A DNA stretch of 33,151 nucleotides from an uncultured Planctomycetaceae bacterium (GCA_937888715.1 CALARU010000146.1:1-33151); one strand, 5' to 3'. Positions 15,943 to 24,567 are shown, numbered from the stretch's first letter. A program made the numbers and translations. Notes: generated by a model not told the origin, from the letters alone.

Positions 15943-17796
15943 ATGGCAGAGGCACTTATTTACAAATCCCTGGGTCCCATACGCAACCAGATTAAGAAAA
16001 TCTGGCTGCTTAATAAATCCATAGACATAATTTATGGGATTGCGAAATCCCTCCTTTTCGTTCTGCCTTTGCTTGCTATTGCCTGCCTTGCAGATTGGGT
16101 CTGGGATATCGAAGAAGAAACTCCTCTGCCCTTCCGATTACTCATGACCGCTTCTTGGTTATCACTATTGATGGTAAGCTTGGCAAGTTATGTTGTGCTG
16201 CCTGCGATTAAAAGATTCAAAGAAGATGAAACCGCCCTTAAAATCGAACAAACATTCCCAGAATTCGATCACCGCCTTATTACAGTTCTGCAACTTTCCA
16301 GACCCGAAGCACGATTTGACAAAAAGTCGGAAAAGCTTCTTGCTGAATTAACAGTCGAAGTTATTGCTTGCTACCCCAACTTCAATTTCAATGATGCTCT
16401 TGAATTAAAAAAACTGAAAGAATCCTCTTATCGATTCGCACCAGTATTCTTGTTTGTTGTGCTCGCCTTGCTTTTCGCCCATGATTCTGCAAAAGCATTG
16501 TTAGAACGCCAGTTTCTTTTGAACTCGCCCATCCCGAGAAACACCACCATCATTAACCTTCCCGAAAAAATTGTGCTCGCAGAAGGCGAAGAAGTCAGCA
16601 TCGGTTTCGATTTGCGCCTGACAGAAGGTTACATCCCATCAATGGGTAAAATGCGCTGGAAAAACCAAGCCGGAAAAGCACTTGTTATCCCAATAGAACT
16701 TGACGAAATGGGGCAGTGGAAAGCAACCCTGGCATCTTCAATCGAAGATGGCTTTGTAACCATACGCATTGGGGACGGCAGAGCAGGGCCATTGCCCGTT
16801 ATCCGAAAAAATCGCCCCACTTTGGAAATGGTCTCTGCGAAAATCCTTATGCCCGAATGGTTTGGGAAGCGCCCTGATGGTTCTCCCTATGAAAAAACCT
16901 TCCCCAAGGGTGACATCGGTGGCATTGAAGGCAGCACGGTTCAAGTTGAATTCAAAAGTTCGCAACCACTCAAAGAAGCAACTTTAGTCGTCAAAAATTA
17001 TGATTCAAATCTTACCCCCGAGACAATGCCTTGCGCCCTAGGCGAAAACAAGCAAACCCTGATTGTTCGTTTTAATCTTAAATTGGGAAATGCAAGATAT
17101 CAGGTTAATATCAGTAACCAAGATGGCTTGGAATCCAACCCCAACTGGCAGCGAAAACTCACTGTGTTGCAAACTCCAGAGCCGTTGGTCTCTCTATTAC
17201 CAGAGCAAATTCCAGGCCTTGTTAGAGTTTTTGGTAAAGATGAAGATACTGATATCGATGGTCTTCCCGTTTTGATAGGGAAACAATTCAGGGTTGCGTA
17301 TAAAGCTGAAAGTTATTCAGGTTTATCGGTTGCAAAGTTCCGGTATCGGATCAATGAAAAAGGTGATTGGAATACACTTCCTCTTCAAGAGTTTAAACCT
17401 GAATCAGAAAAAACAGGCAAATTCCTCATCGAAGCAGGATCATTTGAAAATAGCTCACCAAAAGCTGTCATCGACTTTTACCCATTGCCCTCGGATGACC
17501 CATGGAAAACACCTGATCGAAGACTTGCGGGAGGCAGATTTGATTTCCAAATAGGGCCTTTAAAGAACATTCGAGTAGGCGACAAAATAGAGTATTTCGT
17601 TGAAGTCACCGACATGAACCCCGTAGAACCTAAAACAGGGCAGTCTGAAATACTAATCAAAGAAGTTGTAGGTTTGGATGAATTACTAGCTTGGTGGAGA
17701 CGAAAAGAAAAAGAAACAGAGAAATTAATGCAACTTAAAAACAAACAAGCGACAGTTTTCGAAGGCTTTCTTCCTAATTTAACGCCCAAACCTTGA
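15943..17796 (+). CDS. DUF4175-like membrane protein, short form
   Basis: 617 residues from the ATG at 15943, two bases after the previous stop with GAG 6 bases upstream; in-frame ATGs at 15907 and 15922 overlap the previous gene. Two membrane segments lie near the N-terminus (LLFVLPLLAIACLADWVW and LSLLMVSLASYVVLPAI), then FPEFDHRLITVLQL, a motif typical of DUF4175-like proteins of MoxR/Bat operons. A third membrane segment (FAPVFLFVVLALLFA) is followed by about 350 residues of beta-rich extracytoplasmic sequence. The protein ends soon after an amphipathic stretch (LLAWWRRKEKETEKLMQL). From memory, family members can be longer, with a large coiled coil or Gln-rich C-terminus that is missing here. 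The following gene supplies a coiled coil as a separate secreted protein. Confidence 0.75.
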   Translation: MAEALIYKSLGPIRNQIKKIWLLNKSIDIIYGIAKSLLFVLPLLAIACLADWVWDIEEETPLPFRLLMTASWLSLLMVSLASYVVLPAIKRFKEDETALKIEQTFPEFDHRLITVLQLSRPEARFDKKSEKLLAELTVEVIACYPNFNFNDALELKKLKESSYRFAPVFLFVVLALLFAHDSAKALLERQFLLNSPIPRNTTIINLPEKIVLAEGEEVSIGFDLRLTEGYIPSMGKMRWKNQAGKALVIPIELDEMGQWKATLASSIEDGFVTIRIGDGRAGPLPVIRKNRPTLEMVSAKILMPEWFGKRPDGSPYEKTFPKGDIGGIEGSTVQVEFKSSQPLKEATLVVKNYDSNLTPETMPCALGENKQTLIVRFNLKLGNARYQVNISNQDGLESNPNWQRKLTVLQTPEPLVSLLPEQIPGLVRVFGKDEDTDIDGLPVLIGKQFRVAYKAESYSGLSVAKFRYRINEKGDWNTLPLQEFKPESEKTGKFLIEAGSFENSSPKAVIDFYPLPSDDPWKTPDRRLAGGRFDFQIGPLKNIRVGDKIEYFVEVTDMNPVEPKTGQSEILIKEVVGLDELLAWWRRKEKETEKLMQLKNKQATVFEGFLPNLTPKP

Positions 17797-17823
17797 TTTA
17801 TAGGGTTTTGAAGTAAATTAGCA

Positions 17824-17853
17824 TTGGCAATCTGATTAGATATAGGTTAACAT
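17824..17853 (+). promoter_or_regulatory. Weak candidate promoter within the MoxR/vWA run
   Basis: TTGGCA (17824-17829) and TAACAT (17848-17853) with an 18-base spacer lie in the 93-base gap before the coiled-coil gene, the largest gap inside the run. Four of six bases match the -10 consensus. This could allow separate expression of the last two, exported, proteins. Confidence 0.25.
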
Positions 17854-17889
17854 AACAAATGATATTCCTACCTAAAGGTGAGTAAAACC

Positions 17890-20820
17890 ATGTTTAAGAC
17901 AATCCGCTTATCTTTGCTTTGTTTACTGATTTCTCTCCCAGTTTTGGCCCAAGGCCAAACCACTACAAAAGTGAAAATTGAAAGGCAAGAATCAACTGCC
18001 TTACAAACAGAAAAGGCAACCAAACGCCTTGAAACTTTATTAAGCATTTTGTCTTATTACAACCTTAACGATACGGAAGAATCAAAGTTGGTTGTCGAAG
18101 CCACCACTGTTCTTAAATCCCTGCGCCAGCAAGATATGGTTGCGGTAATTAAGCATCTTGAAACATCTGCTAAGGCAAAATCAACAATCACTTCAGATGA
18201 TGAAACCAAACTTGCCTATGTTCGCCATCAGAAGATTCTGGAAAAGCTTCGCGAATTAGCGATGAAGCAGCAGGCAATTCGCTCGCTTGAAATTGCTGCT
18301 GAAAGAATGGCAAAAGCTTCGAAAGAAGAATTCTCGATCAATGCAACACTTATGGTTTTTTACGGCATGCTCGAAGACAAAAACAGCAAAACCAAATCAA
18401 TGTTCCCAACGATTGTTACGAAGCTAATAGATCGCCAACGAGACCTTAATGTTGATGTTTCAGTAATTCTTTCGCAAGCAGCAGATCTTGAATCAAAATT
18501 AGATGACCAGCGCAAAGATAGATTAAAAGAAGGTTTGAGAATTGCCAAAGCTGAAAATATTCGAGGCACACTTTCTTTGGTTACAGATCATTTAAGCAAA
18601 TATGGTGACAATCAGGAATCAATTCGCAATTTCAAACCTGCTTCCAACTACACCGTACAAAATCATTTTGCGATGAAGAAAATAGCAGATGCTTGGAGAG
18701 CACCAAAAAACACCCTACAAACATTAAAAGAGTTACAAGATAAAGTAGGCAAAATGGTTCGCGATCAAAAAGAAATCAATGAAAAGATGAAAGACGAAGA
18801 TGCCCCCAAGACACCTGAAGCCAAAATGGAAGTGGCAAAAAAAGAAGCGGACATGGCTAATGTAACCAAGGACATTTTAAAGACTACTGAACCAGCGGTA
18901 CAAAGTGCAAAACCAGATTTAGCAAAGGCGGAAGCAGCACTTGAAGAAGCTGCCAAGACTCTTGCTGCTGCAGAAGATAAAAAAGCTGAGGTTGCCCAGG
19001 ATAAAGCACTGAAGGCACTAGAAGCTGCAAAAGAAAAAATCGATGCTGAAGTTGCAAAGATCATGGACAAAGCTAAAGACCCAGTTGCCAAGGCCCAAGA
19101 CTTGGTTAATAAAATCGAGAAATTAGAAGAGAAACAAAAGCAGGTTAATGAAACTGCAAAAAACATGACAAAACCTGAAGCAAAACCTGATGCAAAAGCA
19201 GCAGAAAACATTGCAAAACAAGAAAAAGACTTAGCTGAAAAAGCCATTGATACGGTCAAAGAAACACCCAGCATTCCTGAAGAAGTAAAGAAGGCTTTGG
19301 AAAAAGCTGCAGATGCTCAAGATAAAGCAGCGGAAGCTGCGGTCAATAATCCAGACCCTAAAGCAGGGTTGGAAAAGGCTGCCCCTAAAATGAAAGAAGC
19401 TTTGGAAGAATTAACCAAAGCAAAAGAAGCTGCTAAAACTCAGGTAGCAACTGAAAAAGCCAAGGCTGATGATGTTGCAAAGCGTGAAAAAGCGGCTGAC
19501 GAATTAGCCAAAGCTGCTGAAATGCAAAAAGAAGTCGCACAGAAGTTAGATAAGGCAAAACAAGAAGGTGCAATGGATGCACTGAAATCAAAAGATGTTG
19601 CGAAAAATCTTGCAAAAGATGTACAAAAAGCGATGGCAGAAACAGAAAAAGCAGCTAAAAACGCAACGGGCGATGCTAAAGAAGCAACGGATGAAGCTGT
19701 AAAAGATCAGAAAGATTCTGAAAAAGCCCTGCAAAACAATGACCTAGCAAAAGCTGCAGAAGCTGCTGCGGATGCTGCAGAAAAACTGGATATGGCTGCA
19801 AAAGATGCTGCAGAAATGGTGAAGGCGGACAAACAGGATAAAGCTGTTGCTCAAGCAAAAGAAGAGATGAAGCAAGCCGATGTGGGTGAGGCTGCACGCA
19901 GGGTGGCACAAGCGCTCGACAAAAATAAAGAAGCTGAAAAAGCCACCGCAAATGCCAAAGAAAAACTTGGCGAAGGTAAAGCTGAAATGGATCTTGCAAA
20001 GAAGCAAGGCGACCTCGCAAAGCAACTTGATAATGCCAAAGATAATAACCCTGAAGCGGCAGAAGCTGCTGCGGATGCTGCAAAAGCTTTAGCCAAGGGC
20101 GACATTAATAAAGCCATTGAAGCTCAGAAAGCTGCGTTGGAAGGCCTTAATGATTCTCCAGAAAAGGGCGCCAAGGAAATGGCAAATGAGCAGAAAGCTT
20201 TATTAGAAGCAACGCAGGAACTTGCGAAAGCTCAGGATGCAGGAAACATGGCAAAAGACGCAGCAATGCAGGCTGAGGCGTTGGTACCGGACAATCTAAA
20301 GGGCGATTTGAAAGCTGCGGAAGCTTTGCTTGAAAAGGGTGCCGAAGCTGCGGCTAAGGGCAATATCCAAGAAGCTGCGGCTAAGCAAGCAGAAGCTACC
20401 AAGAGTTTGGAAAAAGCATTAGAAATGCTTAATGAGTTGGCCAAGGCCTTGGATGTACCCATGGGGGTTCCTGGTGAAACAGCACTGGCAAAGGCAGACG
20501 GAAAATCCGACCAAAAAGCGGAGCCTTCAGATGCCAAAGCTGAAACCAAGGATTCACCTATGCCAAACTCTAAACAAGCCGAAACCAAAGGTGATGGCGA
20601 GCGCAAACCCGATGGCACGGAAGAAGCAGCACTTGCAAAATTGCTTGAACTTCAGGCCAATGGTGGGTTTCTTAAGCTTCCTGAAAAAGAACGCGAAGCT
20701 CTATTGCAATCGTTAGGTGCTAATCTCCCACCTGAATATTCAGCCATGATTCAGAAATACTACCGTGACTTGGCAGACAAGCAAAAAACGAGCAAGGCAC
20801 CGCTGCCTTCTTCTAGATAA
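17890..20820 (+). CDS. Secreted Ala/Lys/Glu-rich coiled-coil protein
   Basis: 976 residues from the ATG at 17890; the in-frame GTG at 17878 is part of the Shine-Dalgarno (GGTGAG, 7 bases before the ATG), so the later start is preferred. A signal peptide (FKTIRLSLLCLLISLPVLAQG) is followed by about 270 residues of ordinary helical sequence. About 600 residues dominated by Ala, Lys, Glu and Asp come next, a long predicted coiled coil or LEA-like helix. Within it are loosely repeated TPR-like pieces (NNDLAKAAEAAADAAEKL, AKGDINKAIEAQKAAL, AKGNIQEAAAKQAEATKSL). The C-terminal 60 residues (LLELQANGGFLKLPEKER...YYRDLADKQK) look folded again. No known family is recognised. Gene order suggests an extracytoplasmic partner of the DUF4175-like and vWA membrane proteins. 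Confidence 0.85.
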   Translation: MFKTIRLSLLCLLISLPVLAQGQTTTKVKIERQESTALQTEKATKRLETLLSILSYYNLNDTEESKLVVEATTVLKSLRQQDMVAVIKHLETSAKAKSTITSDDETKLAYVRHQKILEKLRELAMKQQAIRSLEIAAERMAKASKEEFSINATLMVFYGMLEDKNSKTKSMFPTIVTKLIDRQRDLNVDVSVILSQAADLESKLDDQRKDRLKEGLRIAKAENIRGTLSLVTDHLSKYGDNQESIRNFKPASNYTVQNHFAMKKIADAWRAPKNTLQTLKELQDKVGKMVRDQKEINEKMKDEDAPKTPEAKMEVAKKEADMANVTKDILKTTEPAVQSAKPDLAKAEAALEEAAKTLAAAEDKKAEVAQDKALKALEAAKEKIDAEVAKIMDKAKDPVAKAQDLVNKIEKLEEKQKQVNETAKNMTKPEAKPDAKAAENIAKQEKDLAEKAIDTVKETPSIPEEVKKALEKAADAQDKAAEAAVNNPDPKAGLEKAAPKMKEALEELTKAKEAAKTQVATEKAKADDVAKREKAADELAKAAEMQKEVAQKLDKAKQEGAMDALKSKDVAKNLAKDVQKAMAETEKAAKNATGDAKEATDEAVKDQKDSEKALQNNDLAKAAEAAADAAEKLDMAAKDAAEMVKADKQDKAVAQAKEEMKQADVGEAARRVAQALDKNKEAEKATANAKEKLGEGKAEMDLAKKQGDLAKQLDNAKDNNPEAAEAAADAAKALAKGDINKAIEAQKAALEGLNDSPEKGAKEMANEQKALLEATQELAKAQDAGNMAKDAAMQAEALVPDNLKGDLKAAEALLEKGAEAAAKGNIQEAAAKQAEATKSLEKALEMLNELAKALDVPMGVPGETALAKADGKSDQKAEPSDAKAETKDSPMPNSKQAETKGDGERKPDGTEEAALAKLLELQANGGFLKLPEKEREALLQSLGANLPPEYSAMIQKYYRDLADKQKTSKAPLPSSR

Positions 20821-20830
20821 GTTGATCATC

Positions 20831-21874
20831 ATGAACCAATTCAATAGGCGAAAGTTTAATTCTTGCTTAACAGCTTCAATCCTTGGGATTGCAGGCATTG
20901 GTTTTGCTCAAGAAAAAACTACTGCTGTTATCCATGCAAAACTGGATGAGTCTACAAAAAAAGCGATTGCCAAAGCTTTGGCATTCATAGCAACCAAACA
21001 AAACCCCGATGGCTCTTGGTCTGATGGGGGATATCAGCACAGCACAGCTATAACATCCTTCGCTTTGTTGGCTTATATGAGCCAGGGCCACCTGCCTGGA
21101 CAAGGTATGTATGGACCTGAAGTGAATAAAGGTGCACAGTTTTTGATTGCTTCTGCACGAGAGCCTGATGGTTTACTTATTGGCGCTCGCGGGGGCGGCC
21201 AAAGCATGTATTCACATGGGATTGCAACGCTTACGTTATCCCAACTTTGGGGAACGACCTCGGATGATTCGATTAGGCCCGTGCTAAAGCGTGCAGTCGA
21301 TTTGATCATCCGGAGCCAAAATCCTCAGGGCGGATGGCGCTATAACCCTACTCCTGCTGATGCTGATATTTCCGTCACGGTTATGCAAGTTATGGCACTA
21401 AGGGCAGCAAAAAATGCTGGCCTTCATGTTCCTGATCAAACACTAAAAAAAGCAATCGAATACATCGAAAGCTGCAGAGATGCAAAAACCGGAGGCTATA
21501 GTTATCAGCCAAGAGCTGGCGGCCCAGAATTCGCACGAACAGCAGCAGGGCTTTGTGTTTTACAGTTAGCTGGCAAGTACGACTCCAAGGATATTCCCCT
21601 AGCTGTCGAATATCTTGAAAAACACTTCAAGAGTAAATCTCACTTTTGGTATGGTCATTACTATGCCAGCCATGCCATGCATCAAGTGGGTGGTGCTGCT
21701 TGGAACTCTTGGTATGCAAAACTAAAAGAACTTGTTTTACCAGAACAAGGGCCGGATGGTTCGTGGTCTGGAAACAACCTCGACTCCCATAAAGTTGGGC
21801 CTATTTACCAAACCAGTATTGCTGTAATTGCACTCTCCGTGCCTGCACAGTACATACCGATTTTTCAACGCTAA
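20831..21874 (+). CDS. Exported QW-repeat (prenyltransferase/squalene-cyclase-like) protein
   Basis: 347 residues from the ATG at 20831, ten bases after the previous stop; an upstream in-frame start (20765) would overlap the coiled-coil gene by 56 bases. The N-terminus has a twin Arg (NRRKF, residues 5-9) before a hydrophobic stretch ending at FAQ, so Tat export is possible. Three QW motifs are visible (QNPDGSW, QNPQGGW, QGPDGSW) plus DADISVTVMQVMALRAAKNAG, which is typical of planctomycete alpha/alpha-toroid proteins of the terpenoid-cyclase superfamily. The DxDD catalytic motif of squalene-hopene cyclase is absent (only DAD), so cyclase activity is unlikely. Such genes often sit in or near planctomycete MoxR/vWA clusters; the function is unknown. 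A strong inverted repeat follows the stop. Confidence 0.85.
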   Translation: MNQFNRRKFNSCLTASILGIAGIGFAQEKTTAVIHAKLDESTKKAIAKALAFIATKQNPDGSWSDGGYQHSTAITSFALLAYMSQGHLPGQGMYGPEVNKGAQFLIASAREPDGLLIGARGGGQSMYSHGIATLTLSQLWGTTSDDSIRPVLKRAVDLIIRSQNPQGGWRYNPTPADADISVTVMQVMALRAAKNAGLHVPDQTLKKAIEYIESCRDAKTGGYSYQPRAGGPEFARTAAGLCVLQLAGKYDSKDIPLAVEYLEKHFKSKSHFWYGHYYASHAMHQVGGAAWNSWYAKLKELVLPEQGPDGSWSGNNLDSHKVGPIYQTSIAVIALSVPAQYIPIFQR

Positions 21875-21875
21875 G

Positions 21876-21932
21876 TTCAATAAGCAATCACCTGCATTCA
21901 TGTTCTTTAAATGCAGGTGATTGCTTATTGAA
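21876..21932. terminator. Perfect 23-bp inverted repeat between convergent genes
   Basis: Bases 21876-21898 and 21910-21932 are exact reverse complements, with an 11-base loop (catgttcttta). The arm core is CACCTGCATT/AATGCAGGTG. The right arm contains the stop codon of the convergent phosphomutase gene. Neither strand has a T-run directly after the stem, so if it terminates transcription it does so without a classical U-tract. Confidence 0.6.
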
Positions 21933-23151
21933 GAAAAACCTTCATTAAATCATGCCCCTTGGCAAAAAGAACTGCACTAGCAGCGGCAGCAACTTCATCA
22001 TAAGTCTCCTGCCCATTTGCAAGAATTCCTGTACCTGCGATAACAAACGGAACCGCGCCATGCGAATGCGCACGGGTCTGAACTGGTGTTCGGTGGTCGG
22101 GCGAAATTAAAATGCGCCAATCCTTGTAGCTGGGCAATACCGCCATCAATGGCGCAACAATGTGCCGATCGATTTGTTCCAAAGCTTCAATTTTGGCATC
22201 TACCCGACCTTCATGCGAAGCTTCGTCTGGTGCTTCGACATGGACGCAAACAAGATCGTGGTTTTTGATTGCCTCAATCGCATAACGGCCTTTAGCGGCA
22301 TAATCGGTATCAAGATATCCTGTTGCAGTGGGTACATCGATACGGTTCCAACCTAGCAACATACCAACACCTCGAACGAGATCTACCGCACTGATGATTG
22401 CGCCATTCACATGATGAACATCTGCAAACTTTTTTAACACCGGAGATACACCCATACCCCAAAGCCAACACTGGGTGGCTGGTTTGTGGCCTTCTGCAAT
22501 CCGCTTTTTATTCACCTTATGATCAAGAAATAATGCCTGACTTTTCTGCATGATCTCTTTCAACAATTCACATCCAGGCCCGCTAGGAAGATAGGGTGCC
22601 ACAGCTTTATCAGGGATATCATGGGGCGGCTGCCCTTTGGTTTCTTTAGCAAATGGCGCGGGTTCTTTGGACCGATAAACCAATATGTTTCGGTAGCTTA
22701 CTCCGGCATGAAATTCAAGTACACCTAGGACCTTCCCAGAAGGCGATTTAACTTCTCCACCCAACTTTTCCTGCAGCGTGTTTATGAGTTCTTTACCATC
22801 TTCGTTTGCGATGTGGCCTGCGGTAAAATCTTTCATCACGCCATCAACAACATTCACAAGATTACAACGAATCGCCCAATCACCTGGGTTTAGCTTGATG
22901 CCCATCGCCACGGTTTCAAGAGGGGCCCTGCCTGTATAAACTACCAATGGGTCGTAACCAAATAGGCTAAGCGTGGCAACATCGCTTGCGGGGGTAAGCG
23001 ATGCTGGAACATTATTGGATAAACCAACCATCCCCATTTTCGCAGCAGCATTCATCGCAGGTCTATTAGCAGCTTGAAGCGGGGTTTTTCCGCCCAAGGA
23101 TACTTGTGGGTCATCAGCGCATCCATCTGGAATGACAATTACATACTTCAT
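21925..23151 (-). CDS. ApgM-type phosphoglycerate mutase family; possible homoserine kinase
   Basis: 408 residues from the ATG at 23151 (AGGTG about 7 bases upstream); the GTG at 23160 is in frame but overlaps that site. The sequence belongs to the archaeal-type cofactor-independent phosphoglycerate mutase family of the alkaline phosphatase superfamily: KYVIVIPDGCADDP with the metal-binding Asp, PASDVATLSLFGYDP with the probable nucleophilic Ser, and SPDHRTPVQTRAHSHGAVPF with metal-binding His and Asp. In bacteria this branch often lies beside homoserine dehydrogenase and has been proposed to act as homoserine kinase (TIGR02535). Here it follows hom by only 18 bases, which supports that proposal, although glycolytic mutase activity is possible. 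No classical ThrB gene is present in the window. Confidence 0.88.
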   Translation of the reverse strand: MKYVIVIPDGCADDPQVSLGGKTPLQAANRPAMNAAAKMGMVGLSNNVPASLTPASDVATLSLFGYDPLVVYTGRAPLETVAMGIKLNPGDWAIRCNLVNVVDGVMKDFTAGHIANEDGKELINTLQEKLGGEVKSPSGKVLGVLEFHAGVSYRNILVYRSKEPAPFAKETKGQPPHDIPDKAVAPYLPSGPGCELLKEIMQKSQALFLDHKVNKKRIAEGHKPATQCWLWGMGVSPVLKKFADVHHVNGAIISAVDLVRGVGMLLGWNRIDVPTATGYLDTDYAAKGRYAIEAIKNHDLVCVHVEAPDEASHEGRVDAKIEALEQIDRHIVAPLMAVLPSYKDWRILISPDHRTPVQTRAHSHGAVPFVIAGTGILANGQETYDEVAAAASAVLFAKGHDLMKVFLQ

Positions 23152-23169
23152 TTTAATCACCTATGGGGG

Positions 23170-24483
23170 TTAATCTTCGACAGGATAATGCACAGCACTG
23201 CCCGATACACAATCGAGACGAGTCAATTCCTTGGCTGCTGCTTTGAATTTTCCGCACTTTGATAAGTGGGTCATTATAACCAGTTGAACCTTACCGTTTG
23301 CGTTTTCGCCCTGCGCTTCATGTTGAATAATAGAAGCGATACTAATTTGGTGATTGGCAAGCAAGCGTGTAACATCCGCAAGAACTCCAGGTTTATCTTC
23401 CACCAGCAACCTAAGATAATACCTACTATTAACATCATCACTTAAGAGCATAGGAGTTACAGAACTAGAATCAGACCACAAATTCATGGAAGTAAAAGTA
23501 TTTTGCGCCCTACCAACAGCGATATCGATAATATCTGCAACCACACTGGAAGCAGTGGGCATTCGACCTGCACCAAGGCCATAATGAAGGGTATCGCCTA
23601 CCGCATCACCAATCACCTGAATTGCATTATATGCACCACGAACCTGTGCAAGTGGGGAATGCATTCGAAGTAAAACAGGGGAAACATGAACTGCGAGTTT
23701 CCCATCATTGATCCAAGCTTCGGCAAGCAATTTTATCCCATAGCCTAACTCATGGGCAAAATGAATATCAATGTTGTTTAAGCCAGCAATGCCAACACGA
23801 TCAATGGCACTAAAGGGGACAGTTTGGCCGAAAGCAATTTGCACCAAAATTGCGAGTTTATGCGCAGTGTCGGTACCATCAACATCCATGGTCGGATCAG
23901 CTTCAGCGAACCCGAGTTTTTGGGCTTCTTCCAAAGCATTTTGATAGGAATCACCCGTTTCACTCATACTTGTAAGAATAAAATTACATGTGCCATTGAG
24001 AATACCGCGAAGACCAATGATTTTATTTGCAGCAAGGCCCTGCGTAAGAGCACCGATGATGGGAATACCGCCAGCGACGCTTGCTTCAAAAGCCACACAG
24101 CGATTATATTTCCTGGCACAATCAAAAACTTCCTTGCCATGGGTTGCAAGCAAAGCTTTGTTGGCAGTTACAATGTGTTTGCCCGAGGCAAGGGAATCTA
24201 AAATGGCTTTCTTAGTCCAGGTAGTTCCACCTGCAAGTTCAACCACGACATCGAGAGAAGGATCATTGACAACATCTTCCCAGTGGGAAGTAATAATTGA
24301 GTCGGGAATATTTATATCCCTAGGTTTAGAGGGGTCCCGGACAGCGATTTTGGTAAGTTCGAGGGGCCTGCCGGCTTTTTTTGCCAGCCTTTCTTGCTGC
24401 TCAAACAGCAATTTTGCAACACCCGTACCAACTACACCCAAACCGATCATACCAATTTTTAAAGAAGAAGCAGGCATTTGCAT
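23170..24483 (-). CDS. hom: Homoserine dehydrogenase
   Basis: 437 residues from the ATG at 24483; an ATG at 24477 with TTGGA 8 bases upstream is equally possible, and a TTG at 24516 is in frame. The N-terminal Rossmann domain has GLGVVGTG. VVVELAGGTTWTKKAILDSLASGKHIVTANKALL and the core GILNGTCNFILTSM plus EADPTMDVDGTDTAHK are typical of the family. A C-terminal ACT domain (YYLRLLVEDKPGVLADVTRLL, about residues 350-430) suggests feedback control, usually by threonine. The enzyme reduces aspartate semialdehyde to homoserine in the cytoplasm. It is followed by the ApgM-like gene, so the pair probably gives homoserine and then homoserine phosphate for threonine synthesis. Confidence 0.95.
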   Translation of the reverse strand: MQMPASSLKIGMIGLGVVGTGVAKLLFEQQERLAKKAGRPLELTKIAVRDPSKPRDINIPDSIITSHWEDVVNDPSLDVVVELAGGTTWTKKAILDSLASGKHIVTANKALLATHGKEVFDCARKYNRCVAFEASVAGGIPIIGALTQGLAANKIIGLRGILNGTCNFILTSMSETGDSYQNALEEAQKLGFAEADPTMDVDGTDTAHKLAILVQIAFGQTVPFSAIDRVGIAGLNNIDIHFAHELGYGIKLLAEAWINDGKLAVHVSPVLLRMHSPLAQVRGAYNAIQVIGDAVGDTLHYGLGAGRMPTASSVVADIIDIAVGRAQNTFTSMNLWSDSSSVTPMLLSDDVNSRYYLRLLVEDKPGVLADVTRLLANHQISIASIIQHEAQGENANGKVQLVIMTHLSKCGKFKAAAKELTRLDCVSGSAVHYPVED

Positions 24484-24539
24484 AATCCAATCATCGTGAA
24501 AAGCAACAAATAACAAGCTCAGGAATACGAGACTACTAA

Positions 24540-24553
24540 AGCATATCTATGCT
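24540..24553. repeat. Small dyad upstream of hom
   Basis: AGCATA tc TATGCT is a perfect 6-bp dyad with a two-base centre in the 84-base gap between the ceramidase-like stop and hom. It could be an operator half-site pair, but it is short and may be chance. Confidence 0.25.
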
Positions 24554-24567
24554 ACTATTCTACAAGC

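Noticed and set aside
18765..20618. Long minus-strand open frames opposite the coiled-coil gene
   Set aside because: They arise from the Ala/Lys/Glu codon bias of the plus-strand gene; their translations are Ser/Ala/Phe-rich low complexity without ribosome-binding sites.
20831..21874. Squalene-hopene cyclase
   Set aside because: No DxDD motif, about half the length of a cyclase, and an export leader; only the QW repeats agree.
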